DNA of 64,000 nucleotides from Mytilus edulis (GCF_963676685.1 NC_092350.1:10211307-10275306); one strand, 5' to 3'. Shown: positions 11,501 through 22,219, counted from the stretch's first letter. Notes: a model not told the origin generated them from the sequence alone. Made by a program: numbers and translations.

Positions 11501-13257
11501 TAAGTTTAAACATAAGAATGGAACTTAGCTATCTTGTTCTATTCATAACTGTTCCTTTCCTCACTGTATTGGATATTTTAGAATTTGGTTATAGAAATAA
11601 GATAATATCATTGCCAAAAACACAACTATTCACCAAGGTATAAAGAGCAGGATGTAAACAAATATAAGTCACGATTACATTAATCATGTATTATTATAGC
11701 CTTAAGGTGGTACCCAACACCTTCACTAAAATTAATTTGGCTTGTTTAATTTTCATAAAATTTTGACAAAGTATTTACTTTGACACTTTGACAAAAATGT
11801 AAAAATGTAAAAAAATTTGAACCAACTGTTTTTATCTGGAAAATTACACTGGTTATATAGAAGTTTGTCAAACACTTATTTTCTTCATTGAGAAGCTTAA
11901 TATTCCCTTAACATCACAACGTAACTAAAACATTTAGCTGATTTTACAGAGTTATCTCCCTATAGTGTTAGGTACCACCTTAAGTAGTTTAAAAAAATAT
12001 CAATGTTTGTGAAGTTGAACTCCAAGATAAACATGTGCAATACCTTAAAAAATATGAAAGACTCACTTTTCTTTGAAGTCAACATTTCTTGTATGCCAAA
12101 AGGTCATGCAATATGACATTTATATCATAAGATTATTTATACACTAAAATGGCATAATTGGCTGGGCAGGATAATTAAGAGTATCAGTGATTGTAAGAAT
12201 TGTAGGAAATCCACATATACTATATAAACAAACTTTCCATATATCATTGTTTAGGTAGCAGACGATATACAGTACAGGGTTTGGATTATCCACGACGTCA
12301 GAACTCACTGGAAGATACATTAGATTCCCTTAGACCACAGTTCATGAGAGAGGCCAGAGAGGTGTCGTCAATACCTAATGATCTTATATCTGTATATAGG
12401 CATATGACTAAAGATGTAAGTTTGATTTATCCAATCAAAATCCAGTATTTTATTGAATATAAGCACAGGTGGTATGATACATCTTAATATAAAGCATGAA
12501 AGTATTGTACACAATTAACGTTTGTAATATAAAACATGAAAGTATTGTACACAATTAACGTTTGTAAGTATCAAAATGTACCACTTCACAATGAGTAAAA
12601 AGCTTTATGCAAACAGGCTGTTGACTGTAATTAAATTTTTTGGGAAACAATTTGAATGGAAACCAAATTTAATCACAATTTGAAGTAAAAAGTAACAATA
12701 GAAAATGCAGGTATATCTAATTTGACAGTGATCTAATTACACAAAAAGGAACAGAAGAGACTTCTATTGGTCAAAGTACTATCTTCAAAATAGACATATG
12801 TTCATATCATATGCAAAGCTTCTGAAAAGATGCAAATGAGCTTAGAGACTACTGAAGATTGGCTATCAACACCATATTGTTTTGAATAACAAAAAAAAAC
12901 TTACAAATGTTCAGTAAGAAAAAACTAAAGACGGCCAGTAAAAAACCAACTGCATACAGTTATCAATGATGTTAACATGTGGATTTCTTTCCTGCCCTAC
13001 ATTAGTTTGAATCATAGGAGATACCTGTGAGATGGCATCTCAATAAGACAAATAAAACCAAAAGAGACATCAAGCAGTATATGTACATATTTTCTTTTTC
13101 TTTTCAGGAGTTGATTAGAATAGTTATTCAACACAAAGCCCAGTTAATTAGAAAGGACCAATATGTTAAAGACTTAGAGAGTTATATAGATAGTTTGTTG
13201 GTCAGGGTTATGGAGGCTACACCCAGAATACTTCAAAATGGAACCAGATTTAAATAA
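5450..13257 (+). CDS. RAB11FIP: Rab11 family-interacting protein, class I-like (3' part, multi-exon)
   Basis: Partial gene whose 5' exons lie left of the window. Exons I can join in phase: 5450-5565, 6461-6499, 7970-8080, 9953-10010, 10670-11431, 12255-12415, 13108-13257 (stop TAA 13255-13257). All internal junctions are GT-AG and the codon phases agree. The last two exons together give a C-terminal block reading SVYRHMTKD / ELIRIVIQHK ... YIDSLLVRVMEATPRIL, which matches the Rab11/Rab25-binding domain (FIP-RBD) of Rab11-FIPs, including the hallmark YID-LLVRVME core. Members of this family are membrane adaptors linking Rab11 on recycling endosomes to transport machinery. Class I members also carry an N-terminal C2 domain; that part is not in the window, so the class assignment rests on the RBD and the long Ser-rich middle. 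Which vertebrate paralogue is nearest is not decided. Confidence 0.87.
5818..5842. repeat. (CA)n microsatellite in Rab11-FIP intron
   Basis: A short run of ca dinucleotides with one cat interruption. The rest of the intron 5566-6460 is AT-rich and, apart from the 33-bp repeat at 6052, holds nothing I recognise. Confidence 0.85.
6052..6183. repeat. 33-bp tandem repeat, four copies
   Basis: Four nearly perfect copies of a 33-bp unit, ttgataaataagtacaccat followed by gtacagtcaaacc. One copy has gac for gat. It lies inside a Rab11-FIP intron, and its length (a multiple of three) yields short open frames on both strands that have no other support. Confidence 0.95.
6461..6499 (+). CDS. RAB11FIP: Rab11-FIP candidate small exon
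   Basis: Acceptor ctgtttag, 39 bases reading EDKVYKADDKDDM in phase 0, donor ATG/gtatga. Both ends keep the frame between the neighbouring exons, so it could be constitutive or a cassette. Only splice signals, phase and an acidic, unstructured peptide support it. Confidence 0.55.
6831..6944 (+). CDS. RAB11FIP: Rab11-FIP possible alternative 3'-terminal exon
   Basis: A strong acceptor (tttcttccag) opens a phase-0 frame reading KLFLGRDTSELAEYNNVEEN then LKDFDKILG and a hydrophobic end VVVVIIIK before a TGA at 6942-6944. If used as the last exon it would give a short isoform lacking the Rab11-binding domain. A weak internal GT after ILG (6920) could alternatively make it a cassette exon. Transcript evidence would decide; the coding flavour of the first 25 residues is good. 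The following intron sequence to 7969 shows nothing else I recognise. Confidence 0.45.
   Translation, partial: KLFLGRDTSELAEYNNVEENLKDFDKILGVVVVIIIK
7970..8080 (+). CDS. RAB11FIP: Rab11-FIP exon
   Basis: Acceptor tttgtccag, 37 codons in phase 0 reading AASNQNSPEQGAELSKGNAT through ALDINLPIWDEPEA, donor GCG/gttagt. Polar and probably unstructured, typical of the linker region between the C2 and RBD parts of the family. Confidence 0.75.
8580..9060. repeat. Diverged dispersed/tandem repeat in intron
   Basis: At least three diverged copies of a module containing 'catctgatcttgacctcatt', 'tcatggttcattggtcaatg' and 'ggtcaactatatttggtgta', spaced about 150-170 bp. I recognise this wording as a repeat scattered through bivalve genomes (from memory). 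It sits in the intron between the exons ending 8080 and starting 9953. Confidence 0.7.
9199..9273 (+). CDS. Rab11-FIP speculative small exon
   Basis: Between gcgtagag and a good donor (CAG/gtaaag) lies a 75-base phase-0 frame reading KQKKINQSFNKRKKHSKNTR then VKFKQ. Both ends would keep the reading frame between the exons on either side. The acceptor is poor (no pyrimidine tract), so this is only a candidate cassette. Confidence 0.22.
9953..10010 (+). CDS. RAB11FIP: Rab11-FIP exon
   Basis: Acceptor ttaattacag, 58 bases reading NERLRACSMSLRRSGEMEK plus one base, donor AAAG/gtcagt. The one leftover base joins the two at the start of exon 10670 to make GGT (Gly). The basic-serine motif SLRRSGE is a plausible phosphorylation site. 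Confidence 0.75.
10670..11431 (+). CDS. RAB11FIP: Rab11-FIP large Ser-rich exon
   Basis: Acceptor ttttttttaccag, 762 bases open throughout, donor ATGG/gtaagc at 11432. It encodes about 254 residues starting PDNIRVYNQPGNRQSLPASY. Ser, Glu and Lys are abundant, with motifs such as NRRSMDDLDS and RRRSKKERSR and no recognisable fold, as expected for the linker of class I FIPs. If the donor is skipped the frame continues 17 codons (KLIKRSISLTGYFTHIE) to a TAA at 11485-11487, giving an isoform without the Rab11-binding domain. Confidence 0.85.
11701..11984. mobile_element. MITE with TTAA-flanked inverted ends
   Basis: The left end cttaaggtggtacccaacac and the right end gtgttaggtaccaccttaag are inverted copies with one mismatch, about 284 bp apart, each bounded by TTAA. 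TTAA ends are typical of piggyBac-type insertions, and no transposase is present, so this is a non-autonomous element. It lies in the intron between the exons ending 11431 and starting 12255. Confidence 0.85.
12255..12415 (+). CDS. RAB11FIP: Rab11-FIP exon carrying the start of the Rab11-binding domain
   Basis: Acceptor cattgtttag, donor GAT/gtaagt. Reads (G)SRRYTVQGLDYPRRQNSLEDT through PNDLISVYRHMTKD. The final residues SVYRHMTKD align with the family's 'Y..LTH-EL' entry into the RBD helix, and the junction to exon 13108 is in phase 0. Confidence 0.88.
12486..12565. repeat. Two-copy 40-bp tandem repeat in last intron
   Basis: aatataaagcatgaaagtat plus 20 more bases is repeated immediately with one substitution (g/a). 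It lies just after the donor of the penultimate exon. Confidence 0.9.
13108..13257 (+). CDS. RAB11FIP: Rab11-FIP terminal exon: Rab11-binding domain
   Basis: Acceptor cttttcttttcag with a strong pyrimidine tract. Encodes ELIRIVIQHKAQLIRKDQYV, then KDLESYIDSLLVRVMEATPR and ILQNGTRFK, stop TAA. The YID.LLVRVME segment is the diagnostic core of the FIP-RBD. In known structures this helix forms a parallel coiled-coil dimer that binds two Rab11 molecules. No extra C-terminal domain follows. Confidence 0.92.
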   Translation, partial: ELIRIVIQHKAQLIRKDQYVKDLESYIDSLLVRVMEATPRILQNGTRFK

Positions 13258-15347
13258 GCTAAAAACCACTTCGAAGATTTAACCTGGCAGAAACATTTTT
13301 TGTGGATTTTTATTATTAGATTTATACAGTACCATGTGTTTATGCCAACACATTAGATTTTTACAAAACCCATGTGTATGTGCCAACACATTAGATTTTT
13401 GACAGCCACCTGTGTATATGTCAATAACTTTAAATCTGTAGTTGTGTTGTTTTATAATACAATTTAAACAGAGGCATTGGTGCACAGCTATATTTAGACA
13501 TCTTTTTCTTTTTGATTCATTGATCACAAGTCTGTTGTCCAATAGGATAAATATGTTATAGATTTACAGATTTCCTAGGGCCTAAAATTCTTTAGACTTT
13601 TAAGTTATCTGCTTGTTCAATAGCAACCTATTGTAAAGTTCATTTTATTTTAAATGAAAAGATCAAATATAAATTATATTCTGCATCTGTAACTTATCAT
13701 ATAAAACAAAATGGCTATCTCTCTCATCTGAAAGATTGAAATTTGTTGTTAACAAGTTTTCACCTAACTTATTGTATGGATACAAATAACTATATCACTG
13801 TTTTATTGTTCAATGAAAAAGTTGTTATTAACCACAACTGCAAGTGTCAAATATGAGGAAATTATCTGTCTCAGCTTAATTTGATTTGGTGCATTTACAG
13901 CAAAAAGCATGCATGAGTTAAACATTTTTCTATTCTATAATCAATTCTTGGAATGCTATTTATATATGGGAGTAATAATAAACAATCATTTGATTTTTAA
14001 GACTAACAAAATGTAGTTGATTTAATGCTATGTTACAAAAAAAAATCAATGAATATTAAATTGTACTCAAAAATTTGCTAGTTTCAGTAAAAAAATGGAT
14101 CAACCATTTATGATGATTTGCAGAATACTCCCATTTTACCTAAATTTTTATTAAGAAAAACAATGGAAATATTCAAAACAAAAATACATGTAGGTTTTTT
14201 TGCTGTAAACTAAAAATAGATTACTTTCAGTATTGGTGCGTCAGTTAGAAAACTACTATTCCGTTAGTTTATCTAGGATATTCATTGTGATTTTTAAAGA
14301 GATTTATTGTATGAATGGATAAATAAATAGATGAAAGTCATGAAAATAAACATGGCAAAAACCTAATATTTGAAAATGTGCCACAATGAAAACTTTAACT
14401 TGTACTTAACCATTAATTTTTGATATTTATTATGATTGTATGATGATACATATTAATAGATTGTCCTGCTTCATATTACCAAACCAGTTTAAGAAGATCT
14501 GCTTGTATTCAGGTTAATGATATTTAGTCTGAAATGGCATTAACATAATGTGAGACATCTTTCTGTGTCCACATTTTATTACATGATATTGCATGAAATA
14601 GATCTGTGATTTAATTGTTATTATCAAGGTGTCTGTTAAAAATATATTTATGCAAATCAAAATGTGTATATTTGGACTGTAAAGTATTTTTATTTGTGAA
14701 AAACAGAATTGAAACAAAACCTTTCATTCAAGAAATATCAAGATTTGTTCAAGAATCAAAAACTGATAATATAGAGCGTTAACAATTCACTTAAAAAGTT
14801 TTCTGCACATTTTTGATGTGTTACAAACTCATCTTTGACAGACTTGTTATTTCTAAAATAATGTGATATGTTAAAATTTTACTTTACTCTAGATGATCTG
14901 TTTATTACTTTGTGTGAAATTTGAAGTTAAAACTGTTTAGTAACACATAATTTTTGTAAGGAAATGTTAGTTGCAAATTGAAGAACAATCATGTTTATAT
15001 TTGTGAGATTTTCATTTAAGTGCTGTGTTATTTACAGTATCATTAAGTTTGACTAATATTTTATATTTCTGTCAAGATTTATCCATCTATTTCATATTTC
15101 TTATTAATAGGGAATAGTTCTGTTATGTAAGCACTACAATATTAGAAATAGCATAATCCAGTATGTTTAGATTGGATTTTCATGTTTGAAGAAATGATAT
15201 TGTTTGGCTGTAACCTGGAGAATACCAATATTTTAAAATCAATATGAATGGAAAAAAAGGATCATTACCTTGTATTCACATTTACACAAAACTGTGTGTA
15301 AATTGTATAATTGATTTCACATTTTGAAATGTTCTTTTAGCTATTTA

Positions 15348-15735
15348 AAGATCTGATTTGTCAATATTTTGAAACCAGTATAAGTAACCAATAAAGTGTT
15401 GTAAGATCAGATTGATCAATATTTGAAACTAATATTGGTATCCATTAAGTGTTGTAAGATCTGATTGGTCAATATTTGAAACCAGTATTGGTATAAATAA
15501 AGTGTTTTAAGATCTGATTGGTCAATATTTGACACCAGTATTGGTATCCATTAAGGCATTGTAAGATCTGATTGGCCAAATTACAATATTTTAAAATCAA
15601 TATTGGTATTTAATCATTAAAGCATTGTGAGATCTGATTGGTCAATATATTGTGAAACCAATATCTATTACCAATAAAGGGTTGTGAGATCTGATTGGTC
15701 AATATTTTGAAACCAATATCTGTAACTTATTACGT
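15348..15735. repeat. About seven diverged copies of a 53-67-bp repeat
   Basis: Each copy contains agatctgattggtcaatatt followed by a variant of gaaaccagtattggta. Copies start near 15348, 15404, 15457, 15511, 15564, 15631 and 15687. The divergence between copies points to an old tandem repeat. Confidence 0.88.
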
Positions 15736-15973
15736 TGTACTTACACTAAATTAAAAGTTTAACAATCATGATATATTATTATTAATTTGAAACCAATATT
15801 ATACAATGTTTTATTTTTGTTTTTTTTTGTTACAAGATGTGTTGTGATTGTACATTCCTATAATCAATTGGTTGTGTTACTTTTTTTATATGTTTAATAC
15901 AAAAAATGTTGTGAGTTGATTCACATTTTTTGTATAAATTTACATTTTGTTGAAGATTTGTATCAATTTGATC

Positions 15974-15979
15974 AATAAA
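15974..15979 (+). terminator. Candidate polyadenylation signal
   Basis: AATAAA followed within 30 bases by a T-rich stretch (ctttgttatt). It is one of several possible signals downstream of the Rab11-FIP stop. Confidence 0.35.
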
Positions 15980-15985
15980 ACTTTG

Positions 15986-17088
15986 TTATTAAATATATGA
16001 GTAAGTAACAGTTGTTAACATAGGTACCAGTTTGTCATTTAGATTGTTTATATTTACTTCTTAAGTGAATATGTAAAATTTAATATTTATAATTCCTATC
16101 ATACAAATACATTTTATTTTAGTTTTACTTTATATAAAACATAATTTTGTATTAAATTAAGAAATATATATCCATCTTGACTCCCATGGCTAAATATATA
16201 CTGGGAACCCACTCCATTTTCTTTCCTTAAACAAATCTTATTTAACAAAAAGGTCATCAGTGTATTTTCATATTTGGAAATTGAAATAAATTTTTTGAAT
16301 TGTAAACGAATGAATGATAGTTTCTGATTTACTAAAGATATTTACCTGATTTCAAACAGCTGTCATCCATTAGTAATGTTATCTAGTCGGATCATTAACG
16401 AAGGACTCCACCATCATCATATTTATTGATATTTTTATATTTATACAGTATATTTGGCTTGAATATTAACTTTTATTATTATTCATTTACTAGATTTACA
16501 TATAATTTCATAATTTTTTCCTTGTTTTTCCAGTAATATATTTATACAGGATTATTGTATATTTTCAGCAGATCAGTTTTGTTAATTTGATTTTTTTTCC
16601 TTATGTATATTTTGCTTGCAAAGGACCAAGTGTATTAGTGTATTCAGGATATAGAAAATATTTGAGTATATATGGGTAATTAATTTTTTTTTTAGGTTAT
16701 TCCGGTATTTCGATATAGTACTGGAATATTAAGATATATAAAGATTTTGTTTTTGTTATGTGTAATGCTTCATGTTTTTAAGTTTAATTTATGACATTTC
16801 TTTGGTTTAACATTAGTTGGTAAAGAGTTATTTTTAACTTATTTTATATATATGCATTACAACTAGCCACATAATCAAAGTATACGATTCCAAAATTGAT
16901 CATTCCATATTTAATCCTACATTGTTTTGTTAAAAAAGAATAAAAACTTGCCAGTGTTATGATATTTAAGCACTTTTCCCTTAAAATAAGTTTTTGCGTG
17001 CACAATTTTGTCCTTTTAGAATTATAGATTTCTATACAAATGCAAGTTAGCTGACAGTTCATTATTAAAATAAAGTAACTGGTATCTG
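15986..17088. other. Intergenic AT-rich DNA
   Basis: I see no gene, RNA or repeat family that I recognise here. A 145-codon minus-strand frame starting inside it (to 17281) is AT-rich, lacks domain character and overlaps the repeated P1 block. Confidence 0.6.
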
Positions 17089-19719
17089 TATAGTTATAGC
17101 GTAGGTAGTTTGATTTATTTAGACATCTCTTATTTGACATAGCAGTGATCTTTATGAACGATTCCCATACGGATACTAATGAGATATAGAAAGCCATCAA
17201 AATGTGCCATAGAGATAAATAAACTACAATTGCCTTTAGGGTACATTGACTGTGTGTGTGTAGACAAAAATAAAAACTCAATTGACTAAAAACTTTTCAT
17301 AAATTTTGTTTATTGCAATGGTATTGTCTGTTTTTATTTGATTTGTGATTTTTATTCCCACTTAGATTTTTTTTCTCTTTTTAGCCTAAGGATACACTAC
17401 TTTGTTAGGGTAGATTTAGTCGTTTAATTTGTTGCTTCGTTAATACCTACTTCTAAGTGAATTTATTATCAAATATATTTTATGCTTTTTTTTTTACAAA
17501 TATTAAATAGAGTTTATCAATCAAATTGTCACAAAACCAGTAAAGTTACAAATTTATTAAGAATACTCATTATGAAATTTCATATGCATTCATATTTTTG
17601 TATAATTTTTTAATGGTTCATGTTAATTTAAGCATTGTTTATGCTGCTTTGATCAAAACAAATAAATGTCATATGTATTTATAGCTTCTTGTTCGGTGTG
17701 AGCTAAGGCTCAGTGTTGAAGGCCGTACCTTGACCTATAATGGTTTACTTTTATAAATTGTTATTTGGATGGAGAGTTGTCTCATTGGCACTCATACCAC
17801 ATCTTCCTATACCTATACACAAACTCAATTATATTTGGAAAATTAAACAAGATATCTAAATAATAAAGATTTTTGTATACTAGCTACATTTAAAACAGTG
17901 TATGTTATGTAATGTTTTGTTCTTTATGTAAGGATGATCTTGCTATAAATTTTATATTAATTGAGGAATAGAATTTTTGATGTTTTTTCATGATAAGGAT
18001 GATATACAGAAATTTAAGATTGTTAATGGCTAATTTTGTTATAAGTAATACTTTTGCTTTGAGTCAGTCAATTCCAGAATATATCCAAATTTAATACTCA
18101 ACCAATGAATTTTGAACAAGGTATACTGATGCTTATAACAATGTTGATTAAAACACAAAAAATACAGATTTCTTTCAAATTGGTAAACGTATGATTAAAC
18201 AAATGTTATATCCCTATATATATATATATATCTGATGAGTTATTTTATGTACTCAGTTAATTGTTAAATATGAAGATAGTTCACAAGAAAATGGTGAATG
18301 TTTTCTGTTTCTAAATACTACTGAGACTTGAAGATATGATAATAAATAGGGGAATTACCCTGGATAGATATTTTTCTAACATCAGGTCTTTGAGTGTTTG
18401 TTTAAAAAAAAACTTACAAAGGTACTTTACCCTTGTTAGTGTTACCATGTTAATACCTAACATGTATTATTTATTAAAACTTTATTTCTGATGGTTGTGT
18501 ATCTTGAAATTACAAAAAGATAATTGTACATTTAGTTTGTTTTACCATAGATATTAGATAATACAAATATTATGATCTGAAATACATTTTACACTTTCTA
18601 CTTAAAAAGCAGTTTGTAAGTTTTGGTGCTTAGTTTATAGATTTTAGACAAGAAATTTGAGTGTTTTCTACTGTTGAAGATTTTAAATGGAATGGTAAAT
18701 AAATTATGCCACATTATTCTTTTTTTATCTTCTTTTTAGACAGTAAATGCTGTTTAATGGAGAGAAGTTCACAATCTTAGATATTACAGAGTTCTACATC
18801 TTACAGTGAGAATTACTGGAAGAAAGAATACACACTATGTTAATAATCTATCACCAATTTTCGCATAAATTTTGATATTTACGAAAACAAGTGGAACCCA
18901 ATTGCCAAAAATTAAGATACATACATTTGCATAAATAGTTCCAGAATAATATTAACAAAGGATAATAAGAGTTTGATGATATCCTATCCCTATCGTATGC
19001 TTGTGGAAGCTGTTTATCTAAGCTAACTACAAGCTGCTCATTGATATGAAAGTGAATTTCTCACACCTTTTTCAACTACTGTGAACTCATTGTTATTTGT
19101 TGGATTCCAAATCATAGTTGATTTCATGTTTAAAGGTGAACCACGAGTTTGAATGTTCAAAGAAATACATTAACAATCTATAAGTTTGTAAGCAAATTTA
19201 AATGGATGTCAATCGTCATGGATCCTGCATAAACTGCACCAGCCTTTACAGTTATTGCTTGGCGGTAATTTGGAAATAACTCTATTTAAAAAATGATTTA
19301 ACTATTGATGGGCAAATGAATATATCATGTATCCAGCTGAGACATTAAAACAATATCTCTAATTTTGAAAATAGAAAGGTAAGATTGTATAAACATAGCT
19401 TAATCGGTGTGAAAAATGTTGCTAGACATTGATTTTTTTCATGCCATTTTTTTTGTGAAACCTAAACTTTTCATATACATTTTGTACATGTAATAGGACG
19501 AAAGATACCAGAGGGACTTTCAAATTCAAAGGTCGAAAAAAATTATTAAAAAATACAACGGCTACTTTCCGTAAACTACAAAAGGTTCAACTATTTTAGA
19601 TTATTAAGTACATCACAAGCAATATTCGCAAAGCAGAAATAAGTGTTCTCCCTTTTTTTAAGATACTTTTAAAAGTCATGATCCTAATTATTTGCGAGCT
19701 AATTTTCATCAGATAAAAG
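17089..19719. repeat. P1: diverged copy of the receptor-unit upstream block
   Basis: From tatagttatagcgtaggtag onward this block is similar to 24429-26384 (P2) and 34714-36701 (P3), with many substitutions and indels. P2 and P3 are nearly identical to each other, so P1 split off earlier. It has an insertion at 17680-17816 and extra DNA near 19380-19720 containing ggacgaaagataccagaggg, the start of another dispersed repeat. No coding frame stands out. Confidence 0.85.
17680..17816 (+). mobile_element. 3' tail fragment of a dispersed retroelement
   Basis: Reads tatagcttcttgttcggtgt through gttgtctcattggcactcat and ends cttcctatacctat. It is absent at the matching point in P2 and P3, so it is an insertion here. 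It is the reverse complement of the low-coordinate end of the element at 39081-40962, which shows it is that family's 3' end without the coding part. Confidence 0.8.
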
Positions 19720-19776
19720 TTGAGCAAGGGAAAACTAAGTAACTCCATAATATAGACATATAGATTAAGGTGACAG
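19720..19776. repeat. Single unit of the second 63-bp minisatellite
   Basis: ttgagcaagggaaaactaag followed by a slightly changed taactccataatatagacat and agattaaggtgacag. It is one copy of the unit that forms large arrays at 26385 and 36702, at the matching place upstream of receptor gene A. The junction into 'gtgatattcagatctc' is shared by all three copies. Confidence 0.85.
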
Positions 19777-20370
19777 TGATATTCAGATCTCTTAAATCAA
19801 GAGACAAATCAAGGTTGAAATTAATATCATATGGGAATCGCATAAATTCCAAACGGATTGAGATTTGTTGGGTCAACAGCGTACCATCTGCTTAAATGCA
19901 ACACAATTCACAGAAGCAAATAGCACAATACTTTTTATACTTGAAAACTAAGGAATCCATGTAAGGCCTTCGTTAATTGATAGAGATAATAGTTGGCAAA
20001 AAGAACGCAAAGAAAACAGCTATCATGTTCTTGACTTCGAATTAGTAATTTCTTCTTTTATTTCTTTATCATTAATTCATATTGAGTAACGAACTAATAC
20101 ATCATTTACACAATTCGATATTAATTACGAATTTATGATATAGAAGCGAACGTATTGTTATGTAAGGGTAATATATTTATTTATTCATTTATGGCAAATT
20201 AGTTACGTTAACAAACCACATAAATAATTATGATTTTACTTTATATATTCTATGAAATTGCCTTCTTTTTATAACAAAAGCCTTGCAGTCATATTCAGTA
20301 TCAAGTAAGCTAGAACTAAAGGGAAGTAATGTGTATCAGAGTAAAACTTGACAATTAATTGATAAAATTG

Positions 20371-20530
20371 TGAATGGAAATGGGAACGTGTCAAAGAGAC
20401 AACAACCAGACCATAGAAAAAAACAACAGCAGAAGGTCACCAACAGGTCTTCAATGTAGCGAGAAATTCCCGCACCCGGAGGCGTCCTTCAGCTGGCCCC
20501 TAAACAAATATATACTAGTTCAGTGATAAT
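20371..20530. mobile_element. Dispersed repeat fragment upstream of gene A
   Basis: tgggaacgtgtcaaagagac through cccgcacccggaggcgtcct and cagctggcccctaaac. I recognise this as a common mussel repeat. The same fragment is at 30621-30786 upstream of gene B, so it was present before the A/B duplication. Confidence 0.7.
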
Positions 20531-20971
20531 ATATATTATGAAAATAATAAGTAATGATTTTTATTGCTATCATTATATATGATGAAACAAAAACAAATTT
20601 ATCTGTTTATTTCGACGTTAACTAAACCAAGACAACGATATAGCAGTTGTTGATGCTTTATTTGACATGCATTTGAAATGCAATGATACAATATCGAATA
20701 AGAGGTTTTGATTTATTTGATTATTACAATGATTAGTGACTAATTGATTACACATCATTGATACTATCAACAGATGTTTGTACAGTCGTGTAAGCGGAGA
20801 AGGGAGGACGTTCCTGTGTGTTACTTAATTGAATATATTTATAATTTGAAGGTCGTTGCAGCCTGAAAATATAGTATTGACGATATCGATCACTTGAAAA
20901 CAGGAAGATGTAATGCAATTGATAAGAATGTTTGTTATATATTTATGAAAATGTTCTTTACAGTCTGAAAG

Positions 20972-22219
20972 ATGGCATGGAATGGCTTTATCATAATATT
21001 ATTTCAACTTTTCATGCTCAACAATGAAAACTTTATTTTTGGATCTACACTATCTGATATTGACAGACTTTATTCCAAACTATCCCTGGACTACAATAAA
21101 AAGATTAGACCAGGAGACGAACAGTCATTGACTACACGCGTTAATGTCTCATTTAATATGGGGGCCATTCAGGAATTCGACGAAGTAAACGGAAAATTCG
21201 CCGTCATTGGATTTTTTAGAATTACATGGCATGATTCAAGATTGACTTGGAACACAGTAGACTATAACAATACAAATACCGTAACGTTTTTACAGGAAGA
21301 TATATGGACACCAACACTTGTTATTACAAATCCGTTTTTTAAAATTGACCAGATTGGAAATGATTTCATGACGGTAAGATATTTCAGCAACGGACTTGCA
21401 TACTGGACACCAGGTGAAATCTTAATTAGTTCATGTAGTGTGGATATAACTTACTTCCCGTTTGACGAACAGATTTGTACAATACGTTTGATGGCTTGGG
21501 GAACTTTTCCGTTTGAAATTTTATTACAGTCATTTTCTGGCGTCAAACTGGATTATTATTCGGAACACGGAACATGGCGGATAACGTCAACAACTTTCGA
21601 TGACATAGTAGACGAAGTTACTGGTTTGTCATTAATTGATATGTCAGTGTCAATGAAGAGACGTCCAGGTTTTTATGTCATCAACATTGTCCTTCCTGTT
21701 ATATTTTTAATGGTTTTAAATTCATGCGTATTTTTGTTACCACCAGACTCCGGGGAAAGAGTTTCTTACGCTATCACGGTATTATTGGCGATATCTGTGT
21801 TTTTGTCTCTGATTGGAAATCATCTACCGAAAACATCTGAGCCGATGTCGTTGCTTGAATATTTTCTTATGTTTGACCTCGTCTTCAGTTCATTGATATG
21901 TTTGAGTACAATGCTTTGCGTCCGACTTCAGTTTAGAAATAAGAATAACACAATACCGAGTTATCTAAAGTGGACAATACTGTGCTGTAGACGGAATGAT
22001 TTGAAAAAGACAGAAAGTTTGGTTGAAATGCAAAATAGCAAATCAGATGTTCATAATGCAGATTTGAACGCGTGTGACGGTTTGATTGATGATAACAAGC
22101 ACGATATTTCGTGGCGTGATATATGTGAAGCACTTGATACAATTCTTTTAACGACTGCGTTTGTTGTACTCTCAGTCAGTGTATCATTATTCTTCTTGAT
22201 TATAACGAAAACTATTTAA
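20972..22219 (+). CDS. Receptor A: intronless Cys-loop (nicotinic-like) channel subunit
   Basis: 415 residues in a single open frame. A hydrophobic N-terminus (about 1-24) fits a signal peptide. The Cys-loop is C155-SVDITYFPFDEQI-C169, 13 residues between cysteines with the family's FPFD. Binding-site tryptophans W86 (WHDSRLTWN) and W176 (MAWG) are kept. The loop A tyrosine and the loop C adjacent cysteines are missing, so this is a non-alpha type. M1 is about 234-256, M2 262-282 (GERVSYAITVLLAISVFLSL, with E at -1' and L at 9', a cation-channel pattern), M3 292-318, M4 390-412. The M3-M4 loop is short. A probable splice acceptor (ttctttacag) lies 8 bases before ATG, so an intron in the 5' UTR is likely. 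Members of this family form pentamers in the plasma membrane; the ligand is not predictable here. Confidence 0.93.
   Translation: MAWNGFIIILFQLFMLNNENFIFGSTLSDIDRLYSKLSLDYNKKIRPGDEQSLTTRVNVSFNMGAIQEFDEVNGKFAVIGFFRITWHDSRLTWNTVDYNNTNTVTFLQEDIWTPTLVITNPFFKIDQIGNDFMTVRYFSNGLAYWTPGEILISSCSVDITYFPFDEQICTIRLMAWGTFPFEILLQSFSGVKLDYYSEHGTWRITSTTFDDIVDEVTGLSLIDMSVSMKRRPGFYVINIVLPVIFLMVLNSCVFLLPPDSGERVSYAITVLLAISVFLSLIGNHLPKTSEPMSLLEYFLMFDLVFSSLICLSTMLCVRLQFRNKNNTIPSYLKWTILCCRRNDLKKTESLVEMQNSKSDVHNADLNACDGLIDDNKHDISWRDICEALDTILLTTAFVVLSVSVSLFFLIITKTI

Larger units (their letters stand above)
13258..15985 (+). other. Probable long 3' UTR / downstream region of Rab11-FIP
   Basis: AT-rich, no coding frame worth keeping. 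It holds a short imperfect duplication near 13325-13430 (catgtgt...gccaacacattagattttt twice), several AATAAA-like signals (for example near 14319 and 15391) and the 54-bp repeat at 15348. How far the transcript extends cannot be told from sequence alone. Confidence 0.45.

Noticed and set aside
13279-13542. 87-codon minus-strand frame behind the Rab11-FIP stop
   Set aside because: Lies in the probable 3' UTR over a small duplicated sequence; no coding character.
16844-17281. 145-codon minus-strand frame
   Set aside because: AT-rich composition, no domain or signal. It overlaps the start of a block whose other copies (P2, P3) do not keep the frame.
21984-21989. Adjacent cysteines (CC) in receptors A, B and D as the alpha-subunit signature
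   Set aside because: They fall after M3 in the intracellular loop (LCCR), not in extracellular loop C, so they cannot be the acetylcholine-binding pair.
21933-22142. Minus-strand frame over receptor A (and similar at 41145-41453)
   Set aside because: Shadow of the receptor coding strand.
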